Shown here one piece after another: positions 1-8,486 of a stretch of 64,000 nt of DNA. A program made the position numbers and the translations under genes. Where the stretch lies: contig CANLYJ010000002.1 in assembly GCA_947495295.1 (NCBI GenBank), positions 496,001 to 560,000 on the forward strand. Direction: 5' to 3'. The stretch's first letter is position 1, and every line of letters starts with the position of its first letter. This DNA is from an uncultured Paracoccaceae bacterium. GTDB lineage: Bacteria > Pseudomonadota > Alphaproteobacteria > Rhodobacterales > Rhodobacteraceae. Below the pieces are notes generated by a model. The model searched no databases. It was not told the DNA's origin and saw nothing but the letters and a program-made list of their open reading frames with translations.

Positions 1-1323
1 GCGCTGGCCATGGCTGCTGGCCGGAACGCGGTGATACAGGGTGCTGGCGCTGCCGTGCTTTTGGCTGTCGCTGGGGTGCTGATGTTCACAGCCCAGGGTT
101 TGATTGGCGGTTTCACCTTGCTTGCGGCACTGTTGATCGGCGCCGCACTCGCCCTGCCACTGATCCTTGACCGGGTGTTGGCGGCCTGTAGCGGCCTTGC
201 CAGATCGGTGACCGCGCAATGGTTCTGGTCGGACACCCGGCAGCAATTGCCCGGGCTGTCATTGGCCCTGATGGCGTTGCTATTGGCGATGGCCGCTAAT
301 GTGGGCGTTTCAACGATGGTGTCCAGTTTCCGCCTGACATTTGTTGAATTTTTGGACCAACGGCTGTCATCGGAACTCTATGTCAGTACCGAGGATGCGA
401 CCCAATCCCAAAAGCTGACCGCCTTTGCCGCCCCGCGGGTCGATGCGATCTTGCCAATTCAGTTTGCTGACACGGAAATCGCCGGGCAACCCACCGAAGT
501 TTACGGCGCGCGTGACAATCACACCTATCGCGATAACTGGATTTTCCTGCAAAATAGTGCGGCACCTTGGGACACAACATTTGGCGGGCAAACCATCCTG
601 ATCAATGAACAACTGGCCCGTCGGGGTGGATTGGGCATTGGCGATCAGGTTCAGTTGCAGGATCAAGTTTTTATGATTGCGGGCATCTACGGCGATTATG
701 GCAACCCGATTGGTCAGGCTGTTATCAGCGAGGCGCAATTCGCCGGGCTGTATCCGGGGATTACGGCCCAACGGTTTGGGCTACGGCTGGACCCGGATCA
801 GGTGCCCGATTTCGTCGCTGCGTTGGAGGCAGAGGCAGGCATCCCCGCCACCCAGACCGTCGATCAGGCGCGGATCAAGGCGATATCACTACAGGTTTTT
901 GAACGCACCTTTACCGTAACAACGGCGTTGAACATCCTGACGCTGGCGGTGGCGGGTTTCGCCATTTTGATGAGCCTGCTGACGCTGGCTACGATGCGCG
1001 TGCCGCAATTGGCCCCGGCCTGGGCGATGGGGATGACGCGCGGCCAATTGGGAAGGCTGGAGCTGTTGCGCGCGGTGCTTTTGGCGGTGTTGACGGCGTT
1101 TGTGGCACTCCCCCTCGGCCTGGCCTTGGCCTGGGCGCTGTTGGCGGTGGTCAATGTCGCTGCCTTTGGCTGGGAATTGCCGATGTATCTGTTTCCGGGG
1201 GATTATGCGCGCCTTGGTATCTTTGCGCTGCTTGCCGCTGCGCTTGCCGCGCTGTGGCCGGCAAGACGGCTGGCGCGCACGCCCCCAGCTGATTTGCTGA
1301 AGGTGTTTTCGAATGAGCGATAA
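1..1323 (+). CDS. FtsX-like ABC transporter permease (5' end outside window)
   Basis: This is the C-terminal part of an inner-membrane permease of the FtsX/MacB type. The frame is open from base 1, so the real start lies upstream and the ATG at base 10 is only internal. Counted from that ATG, hydrophobic segments lie near residues 13-30, 35-52 and 80-97. A soluble extracytoplasmic domain of about 190 residues follows (100-290), and then three segments near 303-325, 352-385 and 400-417, which is the FtsX arrangement. The protein ends with a typical cytoplasmic tail (RRLARTPPADLLKVFSNER). The next gene overlaps it by 11 bases and encodes an AttH/CrtC-like secreted protein, a pairing known from AttEFGH-type systems in which an ABC exporter accompanies a lipocalin-like protein. 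The substrate is unknown. Confidence 0.85.
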   Translation, partial: ALAMAAGRNAVIQGAGAAVLLAVAGVLMFTAQGLIGGFTLLAALLIGAALALPLILDRVLAACSGLARSVTAQWFWSDTRQQLPGLSLALMALLLAMAANVGVSTMVSSFRLTFVEFLDQRLSSELYVSTEDATQSQKLTAFAAPRVDAILPIQFADTEIAGQPTEVYGARDNHTYRDNWIFLQNSAAPWDTTFGGQTILINEQLARRGGLGIGDQVQLQDQVFMIAGIYGDYGNPIGQAVISEAQFAGLYPGITAQRFGLRLDPDQVPDFVAALEAEAGIPATQTVDQARIKAISLQVFERTFTVTTALNILTLAVAGFAILMSLLTLATMRVPQLAPAWAMGMTRGQLGRLELLRAVLLAVLTAFVALPLGLALAWALLAVVNVAAFGWELPMYLFPGDYARLGIFALLAAALAALWPARRLARTPPADLLKVFSNER

Positions 1324-2380
1324 GATGGTGCAGGGCGTTGTCGGGCGGATTATTGCGTTGGTGTTCTTGTGCTTTTTGCCTTTACAGGTCGCCGCCCAGG
1401 GGTTTGCGGGCCTTGGCACTGATGCCGAAGGCTTTGCCATTCCAACCCCTGACCCAAGTTTTGACTTTCCGGCAGATCACGGCCCACACCCGGAATACCG
1501 CATCGAATGGTGGTATCTGACCGCCAATCTGACAGCGGAGGATGGCACGCCCTATGGGCTGCAATGGACCTTGTTCCGTTCGGCTCTTGCGCCCGAAGCG
1601 GGCGAAGGCTGGGCCGCCCCGCAACTGTGGATGGGCCATGCGGCGGTTACCACGCCGGACCAGCACCATGTCAGCGAACGGCTGGCGCGCGGCGGGATCG
1701 GGCAGGCGGGCGTGACAGCAGAACCGTTCAGCGCGTGGATTGACGACTGGGTGCTGCGTGGCGACTGGGATACCCTGCAAATGACCGCAAGCGGGGCTGA
1801 TTTCAGCTATGATATGGCGCTGACTGCCCAAGGCCCGCTGATCTTTCATGGGCAGGATGGGTATTCGGTGAAATCCGCCGCCGGGCAGGCATCTTACTAT
1901 TATTCGCAGCCCTTCTTTGACATCGCGGGCGTGTTGGATTTGCCGCAAGGTGATGTTGCGGTGACAGGCACCGCCTGGCTTGACCGGGAATGGTCGTCGC
2001 AACCGTTGTCGGACGATCAGACCGGCTGGGACTGGTTTTCGTTGTCTTTTGATGATGGCCACAAACTGATGGGGTTTCGGCTGCAACAGACTGACGGGCA
2101 GAATTACACTTCGGCCACATGGATCACGCCCGATGGGCGAACGACCGCCTTTCCTGACGGGGCGTTCAGCGCCGAACCGCTGATCACGCATCAAACGGTT
2201 GGGGGTGAGGTCCCGATCCGGTGGCAGGTGCGCTTGCCAGCCAGGGATGTCGATGTCACGGTCAGCGCAATGAACCCGGATGCATGGATGACCACATCAA
2301 TCCCCTATTGGGAAGGACCCGTGACAGTGATAGGCAGTCATATGGGAATGGGTTATCTGGAAATGACTGGGTATGAATAA
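1313..2380 (+). CDS. AttH/CrtC-like lipocalin-domain secreted protein
   Basis: A 355-residue protein with an N-terminal signal sequence (hydrophobic stretch near residues 12-27, ending QVAAQG) that should place it in the periplasm. The body carries motifs of the CrtC/AttH (hydroxyneurosporene synthase-like) superfamily: EWWYLTANL early on, TAWLDREWSSQ near residue 220 and GWDWFSLSFDDG shortly after. Some relatives are carotenoid 1,2-hydratases, but those next to ABC permeases belong to the AttH group with no proven enzyme activity. The ATG overlaps the permease gene by 11 bases, so translational coupling and a common function are likely. No carotenoid genes are nearby, which argues against a CrtC role. 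Confidence 0.8.
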   Translation: MSDKMVQGVVGRIIALVFLCFLPLQVAAQGFAGLGTDAEGFAIPTPDPSFDFPADHGPHPEYRIEWWYLTANLTAEDGTPYGLQWTLFRSALAPEAGEGWAAPQLWMGHAAVTTPDQHHVSERLARGGIGQAGVTAEPFSAWIDDWVLRGDWDTLQMTASGADFSYDMALTAQGPLIFHGQDGYSVKSAAGQASYYYSQPFFDIAGVLDLPQGDVAVTGTAWLDREWSSQPLSDDQTGWDWFSLSFDDGHKLMGFRLQQTDGQNYTSATWITPDGRTTAFPDGAFSAEPLITHQTVGGEVPIRWQVRLPARDVDVTVSAMNPDAWMTTSIPYWEGPVTVIGSHMGMGYLEMTGYE

Positions 2381-2930
2381 GCGCGTCGAAACACTGAATG
2401 GATTGCGCGAGGAGGTTTGGGATTGCGTTGTCCAGGGGGTCACTGACCCTGATCACCCCGCCCGGACACCGACATTCGCAACCGTGTCACCGAAAAACTG
2501 GCCAGAGGCGCGCAGCGTTGTCTTGCGCGCGGTTGATATGGATGCCGCCACCATCGCGGTGCATACGGATCTGCATTCTGACAAGATCCGCAGCCTGCAA
2601 CATACGCCTCGCGCTGCCGCCCATATCTGGGACCCTGCGCGCAAGTTGCAGGTCCGGTTGAACATGCATGTCGAAATCGCCTCTGGCGATGACGTGCGGG
2701 TGATCTGGGACCGGGTGCCGGATCACAGCAAACAAAGCTATGGGGTAACCCCGCCGCCGGGCCAGCCGATCAAATCAGCGCTGGCTTATGTGAAAGAACC
2801 GAGCCCTGATACATTTGCCGTCCTGCATTGTGAAGTTCTGACAATTGACGCGGTGCATCTGGGCGAAGAACACCGGCGGGCGATCTATTCACGATCTGAC
2901 GATTGGATGGGGCACTGGCTTTCGCCGTAA
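2373..2930 (+). CDS. Pyridoxamine 5'-phosphate oxidase-family FMN-binding protein
   Basis: A 185-residue protein with the split-barrel flavin-binding fold of the PNPOx-like Alr4036 type. The N-terminal region has TPTFATVSPKNWPEARSVVL, where the R-x-V-V-L strand normally contacts the FMN phosphate. Further on are HTDLHSDKIRSL and AAHIWDPARKLQVRL, both typical of the family, and the protein ends with a W-x-x-x-WLSP-like sequence. It overlaps the preceding lipocalin gene by 8 bases (ATGAATAA) and so belongs to the same transcript. The substrate is unknown. It is not the canonical PdxH, which is longer and has a conserved C-terminal substrate loop. Confidence 0.8.
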   Translation: MNKRVETLNGLREEVWDCVVQGVTDPDHPARTPTFATVSPKNWPEARSVVLRAVDMDAATIAVHTDLHSDKIRSLQHTPRAAAHIWDPARKLQVRLNMHVEIASGDDVRVIWDRVPDHSKQSYGVTPPPGQPIKSALAYVKEPSPDTFAVLHCEVLTIDAVHLGEEHRRAIYSRSDDWMGHWLSP

Positions 2931-2955
2931 CAACTGACCCGCTAGAACACATGCT

Positions 2956-5052
2956 ATGAATACACTTCCTCTGACCCGCGACCTTGTGCTGATCGGCGGT
3001 GGCCATACCCACGCGCTGATCCTGCGTAAATGGGGGATGAACCCGCTGCCTGGTGTGCGCGTCAGCGTGATCAACCCCGGCCCGACAGCCCCCTATTCGG
3101 GGATGCTGCCGGGCTTTGTGGCCGGGCACTATACGCGGGACGAGTTGGATATTGATCTGGTCAGACTGGCCCGATTTGCGGGCGCGCGGTTGATCGACGG
3201 TTATGCCACGGCGATTGACCGCGATGCGCAGACGATCACCGTCGCAGGGCGCCCGCCCATCGGCTATGATGTGGCGGCGGTTGATGTGGGTATCACCTCG
3301 ACCATGCCTGCGCTGCAGGGCTTCAGCGCACATGCGATCCCGGCCAAGCCACTGGGCAATTTTGCATCGCGCTGGGATGCGTTTCGGGCATCTGCCGAAA
3401 ACCCCGAGATCGCCATCATCGGTGGTGGTGTTGCAGGCGCGGAACTGGCGATGGCCATGGCACATGCCCTACGGGACAGAAACCCCAAGGTCAGGCTGAT
3501 AGACCGCATGCGGGTGCTGACTGCATTGGGGTACAAAGCGCGGCAAAAGATGCTGGCTGCCCTCGACAGCGCCCAAATCGAGATCATCGAAGACGCCGAA
3601 GTGTCAGAGGTGTTCCCCGAAGGTATCGTGCTGACCGACGGGCGCACCATTCGCAGCGATTTTACGACAGGTGCTGCCGGGGCAAAGCCGCATGACTGGA
3701 TCGGCACAACCGGTCTGGACCTGCATGATGGGTTCATTACGGTTGATGCCCATCTGCAATCCAGCGATCCGGCGATTTTTGCCGTGGGCGACTGCGCCCA
3801 TCTGAGCCAAGACCCACGCCCCAAAGCTGGGGTCTATGCCGTGCGCGAAGCGCCGGTTTTGTTCGATAATCTGCGTGCGGTGCTGTCAGGCGGCCAGATG
3901 AGCGCGTACAAACCGCAACGCGATTACCTCAAGCTGATCTCACTGGGTGGGAAATCCGCGCTGGCGGAAAAGTTCGGCACCGCGCGTGCCGGTGGGCTGC
4001 TATGGAAGCTTAAGGATCATATCGACCGTACTTTCATGAACCAGTTCGACGATCTGCGCATGATGGAAGCGGACAAGCCACCCCGGACCGCTGCATTGGG
4101 CATGGCAGAGGCGTTGGGCGACAAACCGCTTTGCGGTGGTTGTGGGGCCAAGGTCGGGCGGGCCGCATTGCAGCATATCCTGACTGATACATTTGGCGAT
4201 GATGCGGCCTTGATCCAACCGGGTCAGGTGATGACCACCGATCATCTGCGCGCCATGATTGACGACCCAGTGCTGATGACCCGGATCACGGCCATTCACG
4301 CGCTGGGCGATATCTGGGCGATGGGCGCGCAGGCGCAAGCGGCGACTGCACAGATCATCCTGCCGCGCATGTCAGCGCCCTTGCAGGAACGGACCCTGCG
4401 GGAAATCATGACGACTGCCGAACAGGTGATGGATGCAACAGGGGCAAAGATCATTGGCGGGCACACATCGCTTGGCGCTGAGCTGACAATCGGTTTTACC
4501 ATCACCGGGCTTGTCGAAAAGCCGATCACGCAGGACGGGGCGCGCGCCGGCGATGTGCTGATCCTGACCAAACCCTTGGGCAGTGGCACGATCATGGCGG
4601 CTGAGATGCAGGGAAAGGCACGCGGCGCTGATGTGATTGCCTGTTTGGCACATATGACAGTGGCGCAGGATGCGGCGTCCGGGATTCTGGGCCATGCGAC
4701 GGCGATGACAGATATCACCGGTTTCGGCCTTGCCGGTCATCTGCGCGGCATCTGCGATGCGTCGGGTGTGGGGGCCAAGTTGGATGTCGGGGCAATCCCG
4801 CTGATGGACGGGGCGGATGAGCTTTCGCGCCAAGGCATCCGGTCCAGCCTTTTCGCTGACAATCAGGCAGGGGCGGGGGTGATCGCCGGGCCCGGGCATG
4901 ATCTGCTGTTTGATCCGCAAACTGCTGGTGGATTGCTGGCGGCAGTGCCTGCTAATGCAGCGGAAAAGACCCTGCGTGAATTGCGTGAAGCGGGTTACCC
5001 GGCAGCGCTTATTGGCATGATCATCGCCGGAGGTGAGATCAATGCAAGTTGA
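2956..5052 (+). CDS. selD: Selenide, water dikinase SelD fused to N-terminal FAD-dependent oxidoreductase
   Basis: SelD makes selenophosphate from selenide and ATP, the selenium donor for 2-selenouridine in tRNA. This 698-residue protein is a fusion. Residues 1 to about 375 form a pyridine-nucleotide-disulfide oxidoreductase-like module with an FAD Rossmann motif (LIGGGHTHALIL, residues 12-23), a second dinucleotide motif (IIGGGVAGAELA) and IFAVGDCAHL for the FAD ribityl contact. Residues from about 390 are SelD: LCGGCGAKVG holds Cys396 and Lys399, matching the catalytic Cys17 and Lys20 of E. coli SelD, while the position of the dispensable Cys19 is Ala398. No in-frame TGA is present. The fusion is known in several bacteria; the oxidoreductase may feed reduced selenium to SelD, which is inference. 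mnmH lies 0.5 kb downstream on the other strand. Confidence 0.95.
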   Translation: MNTLPLTRDLVLIGGGHTHALILRKWGMNPLPGVRVSVINPGPTAPYSGMLPGFVAGHYTRDELDIDLVRLARFAGARLIDGYATAIDRDAQTITVAGRPPIGYDVAAVDVGITSTMPALQGFSAHAIPAKPLGNFASRWDAFRASAENPEIAIIGGGVAGAELAMAMAHALRDRNPKVRLIDRMRVLTALGYKARQKMLAALDSAQIEIIEDAEVSEVFPEGIVLTDGRTIRSDFTTGAAGAKPHDWIGTTGLDLHDGFITVDAHLQSSDPAIFAVGDCAHLSQDPRPKAGVYAVREAPVLFDNLRAVLSGGQMSAYKPQRDYLKLISLGGKSALAEKFGTARAGGLLWKLKDHIDRTFMNQFDDLRMMEADKPPRTAALGMAEALGDKPLCGGCGAKVGRAALQHILTDTFGDDAALIQPGQVMTTDHLRAMIDDPVLMTRITAIHALGDIWAMGAQAQAATAQIILPRMSAPLQERTLREIMTTAEQVMDATGAKIIGGHTSLGAELTIGFTITGLVEKPITQDGARAGDVLILTKPLGSGTIMAAEMQGKARGADVIACLAHMTVAQDAASGILGHATAMTDITGFGLAGHLRGICDASGVGAKLDVGAIPLMDGADELSRQGIRSSLFADNQAGAGVIAGPGHDLLFDPQTAGGLLAAVPANAAEKTLRELREAGYPAALIGMIIAGGEINAS

Positions 5053-5064
5053 CCATGGCGAAAA

Positions 5065-5134
5065 CCTGTCCCGGGCTTGCCCCGGGACCTCTGACAAGAT
5101 TGTGCTGGAGGTCTCGGGGCAAGCCCGGGACGGG
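5065..5134. repeat. Long inverted repeat between convergent selD and GFA genes
   Basis: Two 27-base arms (5065-5091 and 5108-5134) are reverse complements with two mismatches and enclose a 16-base loop. Each arm is itself a partial palindrome of the form CCCGGG-n5-CCCGGG. The element fills the gap between the convergent ends of selD and the GFA gene, so it may act as a bidirectional terminator. A single arm of the same family (two differences in 27) occurs at 58294-58320. Confidence 0.8.
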
Positions 5135-5163
5135 CAGGGCAAATCACAAATGTGCAGATCATA

Positions 5164-5565
5164 TCAACTGCCAAAAGCACCAGGATGCTGTTTGCCCGCA
5201 TCACCGATCTGATCCCAAACGGCTTTGGACTCCACAAAAATATGATGTGCGACGGCCAGGTCGTCGCCACCTTCTGCAATCAAACCGGCTGGCACGAACA
5301 TCCGCTCGGGGTCATTCGGGCCGGGCAAGGCGGATCCGCATGTGCCGCAAAAATGCGCCTGCCAATCGGCATCCGGCTTGTCCCAAAGGCGGACCTGATC
5401 GGCACCGCGCACCCACCGAAACGCCGCATTGGGAACGACCACGACGGCCACACCATGCGCCCCGCTGTAACGCCGACAGATCGAACAATGGCAGACATAG
5501 ACATCGGCCAAGGGCGCATCGATTTCAAACGCAACCGCGCCGCAATTACAGGCACCTTTGGCCAT
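5164..5565 (-). CDS. GFA-family (glutathione-dependent formaldehyde-activating-like) zinc protein
   Basis: A 133-residue protein with the zinc-binding Cys pattern of the GFA/CENP-V fold: Cys6 and Cys8 (GACNCGAV), Cys25, Cys27 and Cys30 (VCHCSICRRYSG), and Cys73 and Cys76 (FCGTCGS). The named activity, speeding addition of glutathione to formaldehyde, is proven for few members and should not be assumed. The start codon lies three bases after the mnmH stop, so the two genes are co-transcribed. I know of no functional link between GFA proteins and selenouridine. Confidence 0.85.
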   Translation of the reverse strand: MAKGACNCGAVAFEIDAPLADVYVCHCSICRRYSGAHGVAVVVVPNAAFRWVRGADQVRLWDKPDADWQAHFCGTCGSALPGPNDPERMFVPAGLIAEGGDDLAVAHHIFVESKAVWDQIGDAGKQHPGAFGS

Positions 5566-5568
5566 GGC

Positions 5569-6618
5569 TCACCTCCTGATGGCGGCCGCAACAGCGTCGG
5601 CGGCCCGCGCAAGCCCATCCTGATCCAAAGCCTTTGCCGCGACAACCGCCAGCGTGGCGCGTTCATGAATGCAGCGGGACTTGGTGTAGGCAGGGTCGTA
5701 ATGATCCACCATCAGCGCTGTGGATAGGTCCTCCAACGCGCCTTGGCGGGACAATGTAATCCAATGTTCAACGACCGCGTGCCCGCGCAAGCGGCGCAGC
5801 GGGGCGAGGCGTTGGGCAACCAGATCGGGGTCGGCGATCACGTCGCGATAGGCCCGGGCCAGATAAGCCGCACGGGCGGGCAGGGGTACATCCATCACAA
5901 CAGATGGGGCCGTCAACATCGCCCGCCACAGCGATGGGGGCAGGGTCAGGCGGCCGATCTTGTTACTCTCAGCCTCAACCACGACAGGCCGGGCGGGGTC
6001 CAGATCGTGCAGGGCACAAGCCAGACCGGTTTCAAACGCGCGCTGGGATGGCTGGCCACCCGGCATCGCGCCCAGCAACGACCCGCGATGACAGGCCAAC
6101 CCTTCAAGATCCAGCACCTGCACACCACGGTCGGCCAGCATTGGCAGCAGGGCGGTCTTGGCCGTGCCGGTATTGCCATCCAGCAGGATCAGATCATGCG
6201 GCAGCGGATTGTCATACAGGGCGCGGTTCACGCGGCGGCGATAAGTCTGATAACCGCCCTTGATGGTGTCCGCCCGCCAACCGATCTCGGCCAGCAGCGT
6301 CGCAAATACGCCCGAGCGCTGACCACCCCGCCAGCAATAAACCAGCGGACGCCAACCGCCATCCATATCGGCCAGCGGACCGTTCAGATGATCGGCCACA
6401 TTGCGAATGACCATCGCTGCCCCCAGCTTGCGGGCATCAAACGGGCTGACCTGTTTGTAGATCGTGCCGACTTGGGCGCGCTGGGCATTGTCGAGCGCGG
6501 GCAGATTGATCGCGCCCGGCACGTGGTCTTCGGCAAATTCTGCCGGGGACCGGACGTCAATCACGGTGTCAAACCCATGCCCCAGCAAGGCACCCAAACT
6601 ATCAAATTCACGCGGCAT
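5569..6618 (-). CDS. mnmH: tRNA 2-selenouridine synthase MnmH
   Basis: MnmH (SelU/YbbB) replaces sulfur by selenium in the 2-thiouridine at the wobble position of certain tRNAs, via a geranylated intermediate, using selenophosphate. The 349-residue protein has an N-terminal rhodanese domain (VIDVRSPAEF at 19-28; catalytic Cys95 in YCWRGGQRSG) and a P-loop domain with Walker A motif GNTGTAKT at 148-155. The frame is open further upstream (a possible ATG at 6705), but I chose the ATG at 6618 because residues from MPREFDSLGAL line up with the usual start of the family just before the rhodanese domain; no strong ribosome site is visible at either. The partner selD is adjacent. selA and selB are not in this window. 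Confidence 0.93.
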   Translation of the reverse strand: MPREFDSLGALLGHGFDTVIDVRSPAEFAEDHVPGAINLPALDNAQRAQVGTIYKQVSPFDARKLGAAMVIRNVADHLNGPLADMDGGWRPLVYCWRGGQRSGVFATLLAEIGWRADTIKGGYQTYRRRVNRALYDNPLPHDLILLDGNTGTAKTALLPMLADRGVQVLDLEGLACHRGSLLGAMPGGQPSQRAFETGLACALHDLDPARPVVVEAESNKIGRLTLPPSLWRAMLTAPSVVMDVPLPARAAYLARAYRDVIADPDLVAQRLAPLRRLRGHAVVEHWITLSRQGALEDLSTALMVDHYDPAYTKSRCIHERATLAVVAAKALDQDGLARAADAVAAAIRR

Positions 6619-6728
6619 GGGGTGGGGATAGAGGGCGCTGGGCCAAGACACAAGTCGCGTGCAAAAGTTGCGCGAACGGTATTTCCCGCGTAGCGTGTGA
6701 AGCATTCAATTTTCGAGTGCATATTTCA

Positions 6729-8444
6729 ATGATAGATACCCCGCTTCCGCGCATTACCAAATGGGCACAGGTCCAGAAACTGAAAGACGAAGTCAAACTC
6801 AGCCCCGCTGAGTTGAAGCTGTTGGAAAAAGCGGCGATTGGAGAACAAGCGGAGATCAGTGATACCGTCCCCACCAAGCCCAGCGAAGCCACCCTGATCC
6901 GCGCACCCTTAATAAGTTACATGATCTTAGGGGGCTGCGAGGAATTTAAAACACAGGCCGCAGGAATTGAGCTTCAAGGTGCCTGGATTGGTGGCAAGCT
7001 TGATCTAGAATACTCGGAAACAGTCGGGCCAATTCGACTGATTGCTTGCAATTTCCCAAGTCGTTTGGAGATGAGCCAATGTCAGACGCCGATGCTGGAT
7101 TTGGATGGCTCCAAGCTCGCTGAGGGACTTGAGGCGGAATGCGCGCGGGTTGCGGGACATGTTTTGCTAAGAAACATCAATGCAAAAGGTCAGATCAATC
7201 TACTTGGTGCGACGATCGGGGGGCAGCTGGTCTGCAAATACGCAACCATGGAAAACACCGAGGATGATGCATTGAATGCACAAAATGCGCAAATCGGTGA
7301 TCATGTCATTCTGGAAAAAGTGGCCATGAAAGGCACTCCGAATCTGAGCGAAGCAACGATTGCCGGACAGCTTAATTGTAGCGGTGCGACATTTGACGGT
7401 GCGCCCGGCGAAGCGCTGAATGCACAAGGCGCCGAGATTGGCAGCGATGTCTTTTTATTAGACGTGATCGCAAAGGGACAGGTCAGCCTTTTAGGGGCAA
7501 CGATTACTGGTCAACTGGAGTGCAACCGTGCAGAATTCGACAACGGTGATGGCATAGCGCTTCAAATGCAGCGCGCAGTCGTGAAGCGTGGCTTTCACTG
7601 GTGGAAAGTTGCATCAGTTGTCGGCGATGTTGATTTGAACTCTGCCGAAGTTGGTGATTTGCTGGACGACGCTGAAAGCTGGGAGAAATGTGATGGTATC
7701 TCTCTGCCGGGTTTGACCTATGACGTGGTTCATGGCTCGGTTGATGTAAGATCGCGTCTGGCGTGGCTGGAAAAAGGTGCAATTTGGGCTGGCGAATTCC
7801 ATCCCCAACCGTACCAGCAACTTGCAAAGGTTCTTCATGAAAGCGGACATCGGACTGAAGCCAACCAGATCCTGTTCGAGAAAGAGGTCGCGCAGCGTAA
7901 GGCAACACGTGCCGGGCTGATTGATGGCAATAAGGCGCTGCTTTGGCCGCTTCATCTGATTTGGGACTGGGCCTTGCGCCTTACCGTTGGCTACGGCCTG
8001 AAACCGCAGCGTAGTTTCTATGGGTTGGCGTTTCTGATGGGGCTGGGTTGGTATGTCGCGGATCAGACATGGAAGGCCGGTGATTTTGCCCCTAATTCCG
8101 ATATCATTCTGGGCTCGGAAAATTGGCAGAGCCTTGCCACGGATGATGCCATCGCGAACCCCGCGCAGGTTTGGTCGGATCGATATGCGACCCTGCCGAC
8201 GGATAATGACCCCGGGCAATACGCCAAGGGTCGTGATTATGAGACGTTCAATGCAGGCTTTTACGCCATCGATACTGTCGTCCCCATCATCTCGCTCGGG
8301 CAAGAGGCTGCCTGGTCGCCGTCCACCAATCGCGGGGTCTGGGGGCAACGGATGTGGCGGCTGGGTTATTGGCTGACCATTCTGGGCTGGGTCGTCACCG
8401 CCATTGGCGCTGCTGCTATCACCGGTGTTGTGCGGCGCGAGTAA
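6729..8444 (+). CDS. Beta-helix repeat protein with C-terminal membrane segments, first of two tandem paralogs
   Basis: I do not recognise a characterised family. The 571-residue protein begins with a short helical region (ITKWAQVQKLKDE...LSPAELKLLEKA), followed by repeats of about 35-40 residues built on the pattern G-x-x-x-LLGATI-x-GQL-x-C, for example GQINLLGATIGGQLVCKYA, GQLNCSGATF and GQVSLLGATITGQLEC, alternating with ALNAQ-x-A-x-IG. This periodicity suggests a right-handed beta-helix, like a loose pentapeptide-repeat protein. The C-terminal third has hydrophobic segments near residues 425-450 and 545-567, so it is probably membrane-anchored. I chose the ATG at 6729 over a GTG at 6717 because it aligns with the start of the paralog 42 bases downstream. 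Confidence 0.8.
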   Translation: MIDTPLPRITKWAQVQKLKDEVKLSPAELKLLEKAAIGEQAEISDTVPTKPSEATLIRAPLISYMILGGCEEFKTQAAGIELQGAWIGGKLDLEYSETVGPIRLIACNFPSRLEMSQCQTPMLDLDGSKLAEGLEAECARVAGHVLLRNINAKGQINLLGATIGGQLVCKYATMENTEDDALNAQNAQIGDHVILEKVAMKGTPNLSEATIAGQLNCSGATFDGAPGEALNAQGAEIGSDVFLLDVIAKGQVSLLGATITGQLECNRAEFDNGDGIALQMQRAVVKRGFHWWKVASVVGDVDLNSAEVGDLLDDAESWEKCDGISLPGLTYDVVHGSVDVRSRLAWLEKGAIWAGEFHPQPYQQLAKVLHESGHRTEANQILFEKEVAQRKATRAGLIDGNKALLWPLHLIWDWALRLTVGYGLKPQRSFYGLAFLMGLGWYVADQTWKAGDFAPNSDIILGSENWQSLATDDAIANPAQVWSDRYATLPTDNDPGQYAKGRDYETFNAGFYAIDTVVPIISLGQEAAWSPSTNRGVWGQRMWRLGYWLTILGWVVTAIGAAAITGVVRRE

Positions 8445-8486
8445 TTCGCCGTTGCGACCGGCCCTTGTGCCGCCTAGCGTAGCCCC

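Noticed and set aside
1313-2380. Carotenoid 1,2-hydratase CrtC
   Set aside because: It has the CrtC/AttH fold, but a signal peptide, an FtsX-type permease partner and no crt genes in the neighbourhood point to the AttH group.
1382-3465. Long minus-strand frames at 1382-2194 and 2770-3465 opposite the AttH-like, PNPOx-like and selD genes
   Set aside because: They mirror GC-rich plus-strand genes with clear family motifs. The antisense translations show no family motif, start context or composition of a real protein.
2956-5052. Selenocysteine-containing SelD
   Set aside because: The catalytic residue is encoded by TGT (Cys396). No in-frame TGA occurs and no SECIS-like element was needed.
5743-6693. 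A 316-codon plus-strand frame opposite mnmH
   Set aside because: It is complementary to a gene with rhodanese and P-loop motifs. The antisense product is Gln/Arg/His-rich and lacks recognisable domains, as expected of a shadow.
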